Below the pieces are notes generated by a model. It ran no database searches, was not told the origin of the DNA, and saw only the letters and a program-made list of their open reading frames with translations. The translations under genes were made by a program, and so were the position numbers. A stretch of 64,000 nucleotides of DNA, from the NCBI RefSeq assembly GCF_949820605.1, contig NZ_CATKVU010000006.1:496001-560000 (forward strand), in the 5' to 3' direction. The first letter of the stretch is position 1. Each line of letters starts with the position of its first letter. This stretch comes from Segatella copri (GTDB lineage Bacteria > Bacteroidota > Bacteroidia > Bacteroidales > Bacteroidaceae). Positions 52,894 to 61,762 of the stretch are shown in pieces.

Positions 52894-53754
52894 ATGAATA
52901 GAAAGATGAAAGTCAAGACAATACTCATACTGGCGCTAGCCGCCACAACCCTCGCAGCATGTCACAGGGGAAAGAAACCACCACGTATGGACAATTCGAA
53001 ACTCGCCATCAGCCTCTCGAAACCGGCTAAGGGCGACAGGGCTATCTACGGACTTGCCTGCCTGGGCTGCTCGGATACCGCGCTGGTGCTGCTGCCCAAC
53101 GGCGGAGGAGACCCCGTAAGATACAACATTCTGGAGGCCACACGCAACCATCAGGTGTTCGGAGATATAGAGGTGGGCGACTGGGTTTGCGTGATGCCAT
53201 GCGAGGAGAAGGATGAGAAGAACCGCGCCGACATGGTGATAGATCTGGACCAGCTGAAGGCCACCTGGACCTATCCGGTGATGCCGAAGCTGCGCGACGT
53301 ATCGCATCTGAGCAAGCGCCAGCAGGCGAGAATCCTTGCCAACATGCCCGACAGCATCGTAGATACCTATATGGTGCCGCGCCAGTATGGCTTCACCCTG
53401 AAGCGCATGAGCGAGGCGATGGCCGTGGGCAGGGTGATGATAAACAAAGATGTGGACGACGACAGCCCGGTAGAATATCCTGATGTGCCTCATTATACGG
53501 AATGGCATGCCTATAATGGTAAGCTGATTCTGGTGCAGGGCCGCCGCGAGTTGGAGGGCGTGGTGATCAACGAAAAGACGAAGCGCGATACCTTCACCTT
53601 TGTATATATGAAGGGCGACAGTCTGGCTCTCTCAGACCGTGAGGGCCGCATCCAGGGTTTCCACCGCTCGCTCGATGCGATGAAGGCCAATGCCAAGGCC
53701 CACGCTGCAGCCGAGAAGCTGAACAGCAAGATGAAGAAGGAAATATTGAAGTAA
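52894..53754 (+). CDS. Lipoprotein of unknown function
   Basis: 287 residues from ATG 52894; ATG 52906 (MKVKTILIL) would leave more room for ribosome binding after the predicted transcript start and is a fair alternative. Lipobox ATTLAAC then HRGKKPP (basic, so no acidic surface signal). The body reads RAIYGLACLGCSDTALVLLPNGGGDPVRYNI and FGDIEVGDWVCVMP, a beta-rich part, then KLRDVSHLSKRQQARILANMPDS and a C-terminal beta sheet (YNGKLILVQGRRELEGVVI). No known family. Followed by the carboxytransferase gene with its own promoter. Confidence 0.78.
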   Translation: MNRKMKVKTILILALAATTLAACHRGKKPPRMDNSKLAISLSKPAKGDRAIYGLACLGCSDTALVLLPNGGGDPVRYNILEATRNHQVFGDIEVGDWVCVMPCEEKDEKNRADMVIDLDQLKATWTYPVMPKLRDVSHLSKRQQARILANMPDSIVDTYMVPRQYGFTLKRMSEAMAVGRVMINKDVDDDSPVEYPDVPHYTEWHAYNGKLILVQGRRELEGVVINEKTKRDTFTFVYMKGDSLALSDREGRIQGFHRSLDAMKANAKAHAAAEKLNSKMKKEILK

Positions 53755-53810
53755 ATTAATAATAAATATAAAAAAAGAGGCGAATAGGACGATTTCTCGA
53801 TTTTTTTGTC

Positions 53811-53818
53811 TAATTTTG
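53811..53818 (+). promoter_or_regulatory. Promoter -7 box of the carboxytransferase gene
   Basis: TAATTTTG followed by CACC, about 52 bp before the ATG at 53870. The -33 element is not clear. Confidence 0.6.
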
Positions 53819-53869
53819 CACCTTGGAATTTAATTCATACATCGAATATAAAGAAAAAAAACAAAAATA

Positions 53870-55645
53870 ATGAAGAAGAAAATTCAGTTCAGTCTCGTTT
53901 ATCGAGACATGTGGCAGAGCTCTGGTAAGTTCCAGCCACGCAAGGATCAGTTGGCTAAAATTGCCCCAGTTATCATCGAAATGGGATGCTTTAGCCGTGT
54001 AGAGACTAACGGCGGTGCCTTCGAACAGGTTAACCTCCTGGCAGGTGAAAACCCTAACGATGCCGTACGCGCATTCTGCAAACCTTTCAACGAGGTGGGT
54101 ATCAAGACTCACATGCTCGACCGCGGATTGAACGCTCTTCGTATGTATCCTGTACCTGACGACGTGCGCGCCCTTATGTATAAGGTAAAGGCTAAGCAGG
54201 GTACCAACATCACACGTATCTTCGACGGACTGAACGATGTGCGCAACATCATTCCTTCTATCAAGTGGGCTAAGGAGGGTGGCATGACTCCACAGTGTGC
54301 ACTCTGTATCACCAACTCTCCTGTTCATACCCTGGAATATTACATGAACATCGCCGACCAGCTCATCGCTGCCGGTGCAGAGGAAATCTGCTTGAAGGAT
54401 ATGGCAGGTATCGGCCAGCCAGCATTCCTCGGCAAGCTCACCAAGATGATCAAGGACAAGTATCCACAGATCATCATCCAGTATCACGGTCACTCAGGTC
54501 CTGGTCTCTCTATGGCTTCTATCCTCGAGGTATGCAACAACGGTGCCGACATCATCGATACAGCCATCGAGCCACTGGCATGGGGTAAGGTTCACCCAGA
54601 CGTAATCTCAGTTATCAGCATGCTGAAGAACGAGGGCTTCGAGGTGCCTGAAATCAATATGAGCGCTTATATGAAGGCTCGTGCTATGACTCAGGAGTTC
54701 ATCGACGAGTGGCTCGGTTACTTCATCAACCCAGGTAACAAGATCATGTCTTCATTGTTGCTCGGTTGCGGTCTCCCAGGCGGTATGATGGGTTCTATGA
54801 TGGCAGACCTCGGCGGTATGCGTCAGACCATCAACAACATCCGCAAGAAGAAGGGTGAGGAAGAGTTGTCTATGGACGACCTGCTCATCAAGCTCTTCGA
54901 CGAGGTAGAGTATGTATGGCCACGCGTAGGTTATCCTCCATTGGTAACCCCATTCAGCCAGTATGTAAAGAACATCTCACTGATGAACCTCCTCACCATG
55001 GAGCAGGGCAAGGGTCGCTTCGTCATGATGGACGACTCTATGTGGGGTATGATTCTCGGCAAGAGCGGTAAGATTCCTGGAACTATTGACCCAGAACTCG
55101 TAGAGCTCGCCAAGAAGCAGGGCCGCGAGTTTACCGACGTAGATGCACACACATTGCTCACCAACGCCCTCGACGACTTCAAGAAGGAAATGGACGAGAA
55201 CGGCTGGGATTACGGTCAGGACGACGAGGAACTCTTCGAGCTCGCCATGCACCCAGAGCAGTATCGCAACTACAAGAGCGGACAGGCAAAGAAGAACTTC
55301 CTGGCCGACCTTCAGAAGGCAAAGGATGCCAAGCTCGGTACAACCCTTACTCCTGCACAGCTTGCAGAATTCAAGCACGCCAAGGCAGATGCCATCGTGG
55401 CACCAGTAGCCGGCCAGCTCTTCTGGGAATTCCAGGGCGAGGGCGAGTGCCAGCCAGCTGTAGAGCCATACATCGGCAAGGAATATAAGGAAGGTGATGC
55501 CTTCTGCTATATCCAGGCTCCTTGGGGCGAGTTTGAAACTATCCCGGCAGCATTGGGCGGCAAGCTCGTAGAAATCAATGCCAAGCAGGGCAGCAAGGTG
55601 CGCAAGGGCGATGTTATTGCTTACATCGAGCGCAACGCTGAGTAA
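53870..55645 (+). CDS. Pyruvate carboxylase subunit B / oxaloacetate decarboxylase alpha-like carboxytransferase
   Basis: 591 residues. TIM-barrel carboxytransferase (about 1-280): LVYRDMWQSSGKFQ (Asp and Gln of the DxxQS site), CLKDMAGIG (carboxylated Lys) and QYHGHSGPGLSMASI (metal HxH). The PycB/OadA conserved domain follows (about 290-470). The last 70 residues resemble a biotinyl domain, but the place of the EAMKM motif reads QAPWGEFET (549-557), so there is no biotin lysine. Biotin must come from a separate carrier, or the domain has another role. An HD-domain gene follows 11 bp later. Confidence 0.9.
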   Translation: MKKKIQFSLVYRDMWQSSGKFQPRKDQLAKIAPVIIEMGCFSRVETNGGAFEQVNLLAGENPNDAVRAFCKPFNEVGIKTHMLDRGLNALRMYPVPDDVRALMYKVKAKQGTNITRIFDGLNDVRNIIPSIKWAKEGGMTPQCALCITNSPVHTLEYYMNIADQLIAAGAEEICLKDMAGIGQPAFLGKLTKMIKDKYPQIIIQYHGHSGPGLSMASILEVCNNGADIIDTAIEPLAWGKVHPDVISVISMLKNEGFEVPEINMSAYMKARAMTQEFIDEWLGYFINPGNKIMSSLLLGCGLPGGMMGSMMADLGGMRQTINNIRKKKGEEELSMDDLLIKLFDEVEYVWPRVGYPPLVTPFSQYVKNISLMNLLTMEQGKGRFVMMDDSMWGMILGKSGKIPGTIDPELVELAKKQGREFTDVDAHTLLTNALDDFKKEMDENGWDYGQDDEELFELAMHPEQYRNYKSGQAKKNFLADLQKAKDAKLGTTLTPAQLAEFKHAKADAIVAPVAGQLFWEFQGEGECQPAVEPYIGKEYKEGDAFCYIQAPWGEFETIPAALGGKLVEINAKQGSKVRKGDVIAYIERNAE

Positions 55646-55656
55646 ATATAATAGAA

Positions 55657-56193
55657 ATGAATTATCAAGCAATTATTGATAAGTATTATCCTGAGGATAA
55701 TGAGCTTCGGCATATCCTCATTACACATAGCCAATCTGTAGCGCGAAAAGCGCTACAGATTGTTTCGTATCATCCCGAATTGCAACTCGATGCCCAGTTT
55801 ATCGAAGAAGCAGCCATGCTCCACGACCTCGGCATCTTCATGACCGATGCCCCAGGCATACAGTGTTTCGGCTCGCAGCCCTACATCTGCCACGGACGAC
55901 TGGGAGCAGAAATCCTGCGCAAGGAAGGATATGAGCGACATGCCCGCGTATGTGAGCGCCATACCGGTGCAGGCATCACAGAGGCACAGATCATAGCACA
56001 GAACCTGCCCCTGCCACATCAGGATTTCCTGCCGGAAACCATGGAGGAGAAGGTGATTTGCTACGCTGATAAATTCTTCAGCAAAACTCACCTCGACCAG
56101 GAAAAAACGATTGAGAAAGCAGAAAAAAGTCTCATGAAGTTCGGCGAGGAAGGAGTAAAACGCTTCCAGCAATGGGAACGCATGTTTGAATAG
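55657..56193 (+). CDS. HD-domain phosphohydrolase
   Basis: 178 residues. HD superfamily: ILITHSQSVARKALQI (His), AAMLHDLGIFMTD (His-Asp), CHGRLGAEILRKEGYERHARVCERHTG (His residues) and VICYADKFFSK (Asp). This is the pattern of small uncharacterised HDIG proteins acting on nucleotides or phosphorylated metabolites. The substrate is unknown. It lies 11 bp after the carboxytransferase gene and 16 bp before the LptD-like gene, so it is co-transcribed. Confidence 0.88.
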   Translation: MNYQAIIDKYYPEDNELRHILITHSQSVARKALQIVSYHPELQLDAQFIEEAAMLHDLGIFMTDAPGIQCFGSQPYICHGRLGAEILRKEGYERHARVCERHTGAGITEAQIIAQNLPLPHQDFLPETMEEKVICYADKFFSKTHLDQEKTIEKAEKSLMKFGEEGVKRFQQWERMFE

Positions 56194-56209
56194 AATTCTA
56201 ATTTATTGA

Positions 56210-59071
56210 ATGAGAAAACAATCGACGATAGCTATGCTGCTGCTCGCTACCATCTCCTGTATGATGGTGGCTAATCCGGGTATGCCCGATTCGAAAAAGA
56301 AAAAGAAGAAGGAGAAGACGGAAACCGTGGACAGCGTGGGAGACAGTGTGTTCGTAGACTCGCTGGGCAACGAAATAAAACCCAAGCTGAAACAGGCTGA
56401 CGACACTACGCAGATGGACTCGCTGCAGAAAGCTATATGGAAACATAATAAAGTGGTGGATGACAGTATTCGCCTCGACAGTATCGCCAGAAAGAAACAG
56501 GGTGGAGTAGACGCACCGGTTAACTATCAGGCGGACGACTCTCTCGTATACGATGCCAAGAACAAGGTGGCATATCTCTACGGAAACTCCAATGTGAAGT
56601 ATACCAACATGGACCTCAGTTCCGACCGCATCTCCATGGATATGGACAAGAGCAACGTGAAGGCGATGGGTACACCCGACAGTACGGCGGAGGGAGGTAT
56701 CAAGGGCAAACCTGTCTTCAAGATGGGTAGCGATACCTATGATACCGACACCATCAAATTCAACTTCAAGAGCAAGAAGGCCCTTATTAATAATGTATAT
56801 ACAGAACAGCAAGACGGATTCCTGACCGGTATGAAGTCGAAACGCGACTCATCGGGAGTCATCTATCTGCAGCACGGAAGGTATACCACCTGCGATGATC
56901 CGCATCCCGACTTCTACATTTCGCTCTCCCGAGCCAAGGTAAGGCCGGGCAAGGATGTGGTATTCGGACCAGCCTATCTCGTGGTGTGCGATGTGCCTAT
57001 GCCGCTTGCCATCCCTTACGGCTTCTTCCCGTTCACCAAGAGCTACAGCAGCGGTTTCATCATGCCAACCTACGGCGATGAAACGGCACGAGGATTCTAT
57101 CTCAGAGATGGCGGATATTATTTCGCCATGAGTGATAAATGGGACCTGAAGCTGCTGGGCGAGATTTATACCAAGGGATCGTGGGGACTCTCGGCAGCCA
57201 GCAACTACCGAAAGAGATACAAATACTCGGGTTCCTTCTTCTTCAGTTACCAGGATACGAAGAACGGCGACAAGGGAATGCCAGACTTTACCGAGCAGGA
57301 GAGTTTCAAACTGCAATGGAGCCACCGTCAGGACAGCAAGGCAAACCCATACAGTTCGCTTTCGGCAAGTGTGAACTTCGCCACATCGAGCTACGAACGC
57401 AACAACCTCAATTCGCTCTACAATCCGCAGACGATGACGCAGAGTACGCGAACCTCATCTGTTAACTGGAGCACCTCGTTCTCAAGCATCGGTATGACGC
57501 TCAGTTCCACCGCCAACCTCTCGCAGAACATGCGCAATTCATCCATCGCCATGACGCTGCCCGACCTCAACATCAGCATCTCCCGCTTCTATCCGTTCAG
57601 AAGAAAGAAGATGGTGGGCGATGAGAAATGGTACGAGAAGATAGCCATGAGCTATACGGGACAGATCTCTAACAGCATCAATACCAAAGAGGATAAGCTG
57701 ATGCACAGTTCGCTCATCAAGGACTGGAGAAACGGATGGCAGCACCAGATACCGGTGAGCGCTACATTTACGCTCTTCAAATATCTCAACGTGAACCCAT
57801 CGTTCAATTTCACCGACCGTATGTATACCAACAAGGTGGAGAGATCATGGGATGAAGCCAGCCAGACGGAGAAATGTGATACCATCTACGGTTTCAACAA
57901 CGTGTATAACTGGAACATGAGCGTAGGGCTCTCTACCAAACTCTATGGTTTCTACATACCAAGCCGCAAGCTCTTCGGAGATAAGATACAGGCTGTGCGC
58001 CACGTGTTTACGCCTACGGTGAGCTTCAGCTATGCCCCAGACTTCGGAGCTTCACACTACGGCTACTGGGACACCTACCAGAAGACCGATGCCGACGGAA
58101 ACGTATCGCTGGTGAGCTACTCGAAGTATGCCAATGCCCTCTACGGTGCGCCGGGCAAGGGTAAGAGTGGTAATATCTCGTTTACCCTGGGCAACAACAT
58201 CGAGATGAAGGTGAAGAGCGATAAGGACTCTACCGGATACAAGAAACTCAGTATCATCGATGCGTTCGACATCAACATGAGCTACAATACTGCAGCCAAG
58301 GTTCGCCCTTGGAGCGATATGAACATCAACCTCAGACTGAAGTGGTGGAAGAACTATACCTTCAACATGAACGCTGTGTTTGCCACCTATGCCTACGAGC
58401 TGGACGACCAGAACAATGTTTATGTAGGTACCCATACGGAGTGGGGCAAGGGCAGGTTCGGACGATTCCAGGGTATGTCGCAGAACTTCTCGTTCACACT
58501 GAATCCGGAGAAACTGAAGAAACTCTTTGGCGGGGGCGATGATGAGGACGACAAGAAGAACAGCCAGCGCAATAATGATGACGATGAAGGTCTGGATACC
58601 GACATCGAGAGCAACGTAGACGACAGCATGGAGAAGGGTAAGACGGCAGCCAAGAAGGGCGGCAAGGCTGAAACGGATTCAGATGGTTATATGGCGTTCA
58701 AGATGCCATGGTCGCTGACCTTTGGTTATGGTGTAACAATGCGCGAGGATACGCGAAGAGAAAAGTTCAATGAGAAGACGATGCGCTATGCATATAAGTT
58801 TACCCAGACTCTAAACATGAGTGGTAACGTAAGAATCAGTGATGGCTGGAACATCAGTTTCTCATCCGGTTATGATTTTGACAACCACAAGATCAGTATG
58901 ACCACCGCCAGTCTGGCTCGTGATCTTCACTGTTTTAACATGAGTTGTTCTGTGGTTCTCGCTCCATATACGAGCTACAACTTCACCTTCCGTTGTAACG
59001 CAGCCACCTTGACAGATGCGCTGAAATACGACAAGAGAAGTGGTTATTCCAACGCTGTACAATGGTACTAA
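56210..59071 (+). CDS. LptD-like outer-membrane LPS assembly protein
   Basis: 953 residues. Signal peptide region MRKQSTIAMLLLATISCMMVANPG, a Lys-rich stretch (about 27-38), then an OstA/LptA-like jelly roll (DDSLVYDAKNKVAYLYGNSNVKYTNMDLSSDRISMDMD) and a long beta-barrel (about 230-953). Landmarks: MPLAIPYGFFPF, SGFIMPTYGDETARGFYLRDGGYYFAMS. An acidic insert (about 770-825: GGDDEDDKKNSQRNNDDDEGLD) lies before the last strands. It places LPS in the outer leaflet. It fits the lipid A genes at the start of the window. Terminator at 59103. Confidence 0.85.
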   Translation: MRKQSTIAMLLLATISCMMVANPGMPDSKKKKKKEKTETVDSVGDSVFVDSLGNEIKPKLKQADDTTQMDSLQKAIWKHNKVVDDSIRLDSIARKKQGGVDAPVNYQADDSLVYDAKNKVAYLYGNSNVKYTNMDLSSDRISMDMDKSNVKAMGTPDSTAEGGIKGKPVFKMGSDTYDTDTIKFNFKSKKALINNVYTEQQDGFLTGMKSKRDSSGVIYLQHGRYTTCDDPHPDFYISLSRAKVRPGKDVVFGPAYLVVCDVPMPLAIPYGFFPFTKSYSSGFIMPTYGDETARGFYLRDGGYYFAMSDKWDLKLLGEIYTKGSWGLSAASNYRKRYKYSGSFFFSYQDTKNGDKGMPDFTEQESFKLQWSHRQDSKANPYSSLSASVNFATSSYERNNLNSLYNPQTMTQSTRTSSVNWSTSFSSIGMTLSSTANLSQNMRNSSIAMTLPDLNISISRFYPFRRKKMVGDEKWYEKIAMSYTGQISNSINTKEDKLMHSSLIKDWRNGWQHQIPVSATFTLFKYLNVNPSFNFTDRMYTNKVERSWDEASQTEKCDTIYGFNNVYNWNMSVGLSTKLYGFYIPSRKLFGDKIQAVRHVFTPTVSFSYAPDFGASHYGYWDTYQKTDADGNVSLVSYSKYANALYGAPGKGKSGNISFTLGNNIEMKVKSDKDSTGYKKLSIIDAFDINMSYNTAAKVRPWSDMNINLRLKWWKNYTFNMNAVFATYAYELDDQNNVYVGTHTEWGKGRFGRFQGMSQNFSFTLNPEKLKKLFGGGDDEDDKKNSQRNNDDDEGLDTDIESNVDDSMEKGKTAAKKGGKAETDSDGYMAFKMPWSLTFGYGVTMREDTRREKFNEKTMRYAYKFTQTLNMSGNVRISDGWNISFSSGYDFDNHKISMTTASLARDLHCFNMSCSVVLAPYTSYNFTFRCNAATLTDALKYDKRSGYSNAVQWY

Positions 59072-59102
59072 GAGTCATCCGAAGCGATGTGAAAAATAAA
59101 AC

Positions 59103-59149
59103 CGAGGATAGCAAATATTGAAAGAATATTGGCTATCCTCGTTTTTTTT
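59103..59149 (+). terminator. Terminator of the LptD-like gene
   Basis: CGAGGATAGC (59103-59112) pairs with GCTATCCTCG (59132-59141), inner AATATT pair, then eight T. Confidence 0.92.
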
Positions 59150-59158
59150 AACCCTATA

Positions 59159-59190
59159 TTTGGATATGTCGAATTAAATTCATATCTTTG
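59159..59190 (+). promoter_or_regulatory. GH95 gene promoter
   Basis: TTTG (59159-59162), 20 bp, TATCTTTG (59183-59190). Leader about 40 nt before the ATG at 59235. Confidence 0.78.
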
Positions 59191-59234
59191 TGGCGATTAT
59201 CTGAGAATAAGTAATCTGACAAAAAATATATATT

Positions 59235-61691
59235 ATGAACAAAAAAACCGTATCTATTTTAACCTTGGTGTGGTTTTGTGCTTTCTCTGCCACTGCACAG
59301 CAGAAGACGCGATTGTCTTACTGGTTTGATACGCCAGTAACATTAAAGGGACAGCAAATCTGGTATGGCGGACATCCTGAGCAATGGACGCACAAGAAAC
59401 CTATATCGGCAGGTGATACAGCCTGCAATCCAGATTCAGATTGGGAATCAAAGTCATTGCCTATCGGTAATGGCAGTATTGGAGCCAATATCATGGGGTC
59501 GGTAGAAGCAGAGCGTTTCACACTGAATGAGAAGACTCTCTGGCGTGGCGGACCGAACACCAAGAAGGGTGCTGCCTATTATTGGAATGTGAACAAGAAT
59601 TCAGCCCATTTGATAAAGAAAATCAGAGATGCCTTTGCTGCCAACGATTGGGAAAAAGCATCTCAGCTCACCCGCAAGAACTTCAACAGTACCGTGCCTT
59701 ACGAGTCTTATGCCGAGGAAGCATTTCGTTTTGGTAGCTTTACTACGATGGGCGAGGCGTATATAGAGACAGGATTGAGCACCGTGGGTATGTCGCAATA
59801 TCGCCGTGCCTTGTCGCTCGATTCAGCATTGGCTACGGTTTCATTTGTTAAGGATGGCGTAAAATATCAGCGTGAATACTTCATCTCTTATCCTGCAAAT
59901 GTGATGGCTATCCGCTATACGGCTTCCCGTCCGGGAAAGCAGAATCTCGTGTTCTCCTATGCGCCTAACCCGGTTTCTACGGGCAGAATGGTGGCAGACT
60001 GTAGAAATGGGTTGCTTTGGGATGCCCGTCTAGACAATAACGATATGCAGTATGCCATCCGCATCCGTGCCATCAACAAGGGAGGTACTCTCTCGAATGA
60101 AGGTGGAAAGTTGACTGTGAAGGGTGCCGACGAGGTAGTATTCCTTATTTCTGCCGATACCGATTACAAGGCAAACAATAATCCTGATTATAATGATCCT
60201 AAGACCTATGTGGGTGTGGATCCGCTGGCTACCACCCTAGATTGGGTGAGTAAGGCAGAAGAAAAGGGCTATGAGCTGCTGCTGGATGAGCATTACAGGG
60301 ATTACAGCAATCTGTTCAGTCGTGTAAGCCTGATACTGAACAATGTGAATAATGATAACGACATACCTATCGACCAACGGCTTGCGAATTATCGTAAAGG
60401 AGCAAAGGATTTCTATCTGGAACAGCTCTACTATCAGTTTGGACGTTATTTGCTCATCGCCTCTTCCCGTCCTGGAAATTTGCCTGCCAACTTGCAAGGT
60501 ATATGGCATAATAACGTGGATGGGCCTTGGCGTGTTGATTATCATAACAACATCAATCTCCAGATGAACTATTGGCCAGCTTGCAGCACCAATCTAGGCG
60601 AGTGCGCGCTTCCGCTCTTCGATTTCATTCAGATGCAGGTAAAACCGGGCGAGAAGACCGCCAAGTCTTATTATGGAACCCGTGGTTGGACTACATCTAT
60701 ATCCAGTAACATCTTCGGCTTTACCTCTCCATTGTTGAGTGAGGACATGTCCTGGAACTTCTCTCCGTTTGCCGGTCCATGGCTTGCTACCCATCTTTGG
60801 GAATATTACGATTATACACGTGATAAAAAGTTCTTGAGCGAGACGGCTTACAACATCATTAAGGGAAGTGCCAACTTTGCTGCGGATTATCTGTGGCATC
60901 GTAAGGATGGTGTCTATACAGCGGCTCCTTCAACATCTCCAGAGCACGGACCAATAGACGAGGGGGCTACCTTTGCCCATGCTGTGATTCGTGAGATTCT
61001 GCTCGATGCGGTAGAGGCTAGCAAGATATTGGGCAAGGATGCCAAGGATCGCAAGCGGTGGAAAGATGCCCTAAAGCACATTGCGCCTTATCAGGTTGGC
61101 CGTTACGGTCAGTTGATGGAGTGGTCTAAGGATATCGATGATCCTAAGGATGAGCATCGCCATGTAAATCATCTTTTCGGTCTGCATCCGGGCCACACCA
61201 TTTCGCCTATCACTACTCCTGTGCTGGCGAAGGCCTCAAGAGTGGTATTGGAACATCGTGGCGATGGTTCCACGGGGTGGTCTATGGGGTGGAAACTGAA
61301 CCTGTGGGCCCGTCTGCACGATGGTAATCATGCTTACAGACTTTTTGGCAATCTCCTGAAGAATGGTACATTGGATAATCTTTGGGATACGCATGCGCCA
61401 TTTCAGATAGATGGTAACTTTGGCGGTATTGCGGGTTTAACCGAAATGTTGATGCAGAGTCACATGGGTTTTATCCATCTGTTGCCAGCGCTGCCTGATG
61501 CATGGCAGAAGGGATCTGTAAAGGGACTGCGTGCCAGTGGGAATTTCACAGTGGATATCTATTGGGATAACGGACGCCTTACCAAAGCTGTCATTCTCTC
61601 AGGATCCGGTGAACCTTGTATGGTAAGATATGGAGATAAAATGAAGAAGATGAAAACGCAGAGAGGCAAAACTTATGAGGTTAAGTTCTAG
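59235..61691 (+). CDS. GH95 glycoside hydrolase (alpha-L-fucosidase type)
   Basis: 818 residues with signal peptide ending SATAQQ, so periplasmic or exported. GH95 layout: N-terminal beta domain (WESKSLPIGNGSIGANIMGSVEAERFTLNEKTLWRGG), (alpha/alpha)6 barrel with PANLQGIWHNNVDGPWRVDYHNNINLQMNYWPA and APSTSPEHGPIDEGATFAHA (catalytic Glu region), and a C-terminal beta domain (MQSHMGFIHLLPALPDAW). GH95 enzymes cleave alpha-1,2-L-fucose or alpha-L-galactose from plant and host glycans. No susCD or other glycosidase adjoins. Own promoter and terminator: a lone unit. Confidence 0.94.
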   Translation: MNKKTVSILTLVWFCAFSATAQQKTRLSYWFDTPVTLKGQQIWYGGHPEQWTHKKPISAGDTACNPDSDWESKSLPIGNGSIGANIMGSVEAERFTLNEKTLWRGGPNTKKGAAYYWNVNKNSAHLIKKIRDAFAANDWEKASQLTRKNFNSTVPYESYAEEAFRFGSFTTMGEAYIETGLSTVGMSQYRRALSLDSALATVSFVKDGVKYQREYFISYPANVMAIRYTASRPGKQNLVFSYAPNPVSTGRMVADCRNGLLWDARLDNNDMQYAIRIRAINKGGTLSNEGGKLTVKGADEVVFLISADTDYKANNNPDYNDPKTYVGVDPLATTLDWVSKAEEKGYELLLDEHYRDYSNLFSRVSLILNNVNNDNDIPIDQRLANYRKGAKDFYLEQLYYQFGRYLLIASSRPGNLPANLQGIWHNNVDGPWRVDYHNNINLQMNYWPACSTNLGECALPLFDFIQMQVKPGEKTAKSYYGTRGWTTSISSNIFGFTSPLLSEDMSWNFSPFAGPWLATHLWEYYDYTRDKKFLSETAYNIIKGSANFAADYLWHRKDGVYTAAPSTSPEHGPIDEGATFAHAVIREILLDAVEASKILGKDAKDRKRWKDALKHIAPYQVGRYGQLMEWSKDIDDPKDEHRHVNHLFGLHPGHTISPITTPVLAKASRVVLEHRGDGSTGWSMGWKLNLWARLHDGNHAYRLFGNLLKNGTLDNLWDTHAPFQIDGNFGGIAGLTEMLMQSHMGFIHLLPALPDAWQKGSVKGLRASGNFTVDIYWDNGRLTKAVILSGSGEPCMVRYGDKMKKMKTQRGKTYEVKF

Positions 61692-61704
61692 TTTTATAAT
61701 AATT

Positions 61705-61750
61705 AAATGTGGTTGGAAAAGCGCTTTATTTTGCTTTTTCAACCACATTT
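61705..61750. terminator. Two-way terminator between GH95 and helicase genes
   Basis: AAATGTGGTTG-AAAAGC pairs with GCTTTTTCAACCACATTT across about 9 nt. The genes converge. Confidence 0.85.
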
Positions 61751-61762
61751 GCTTATTATACA

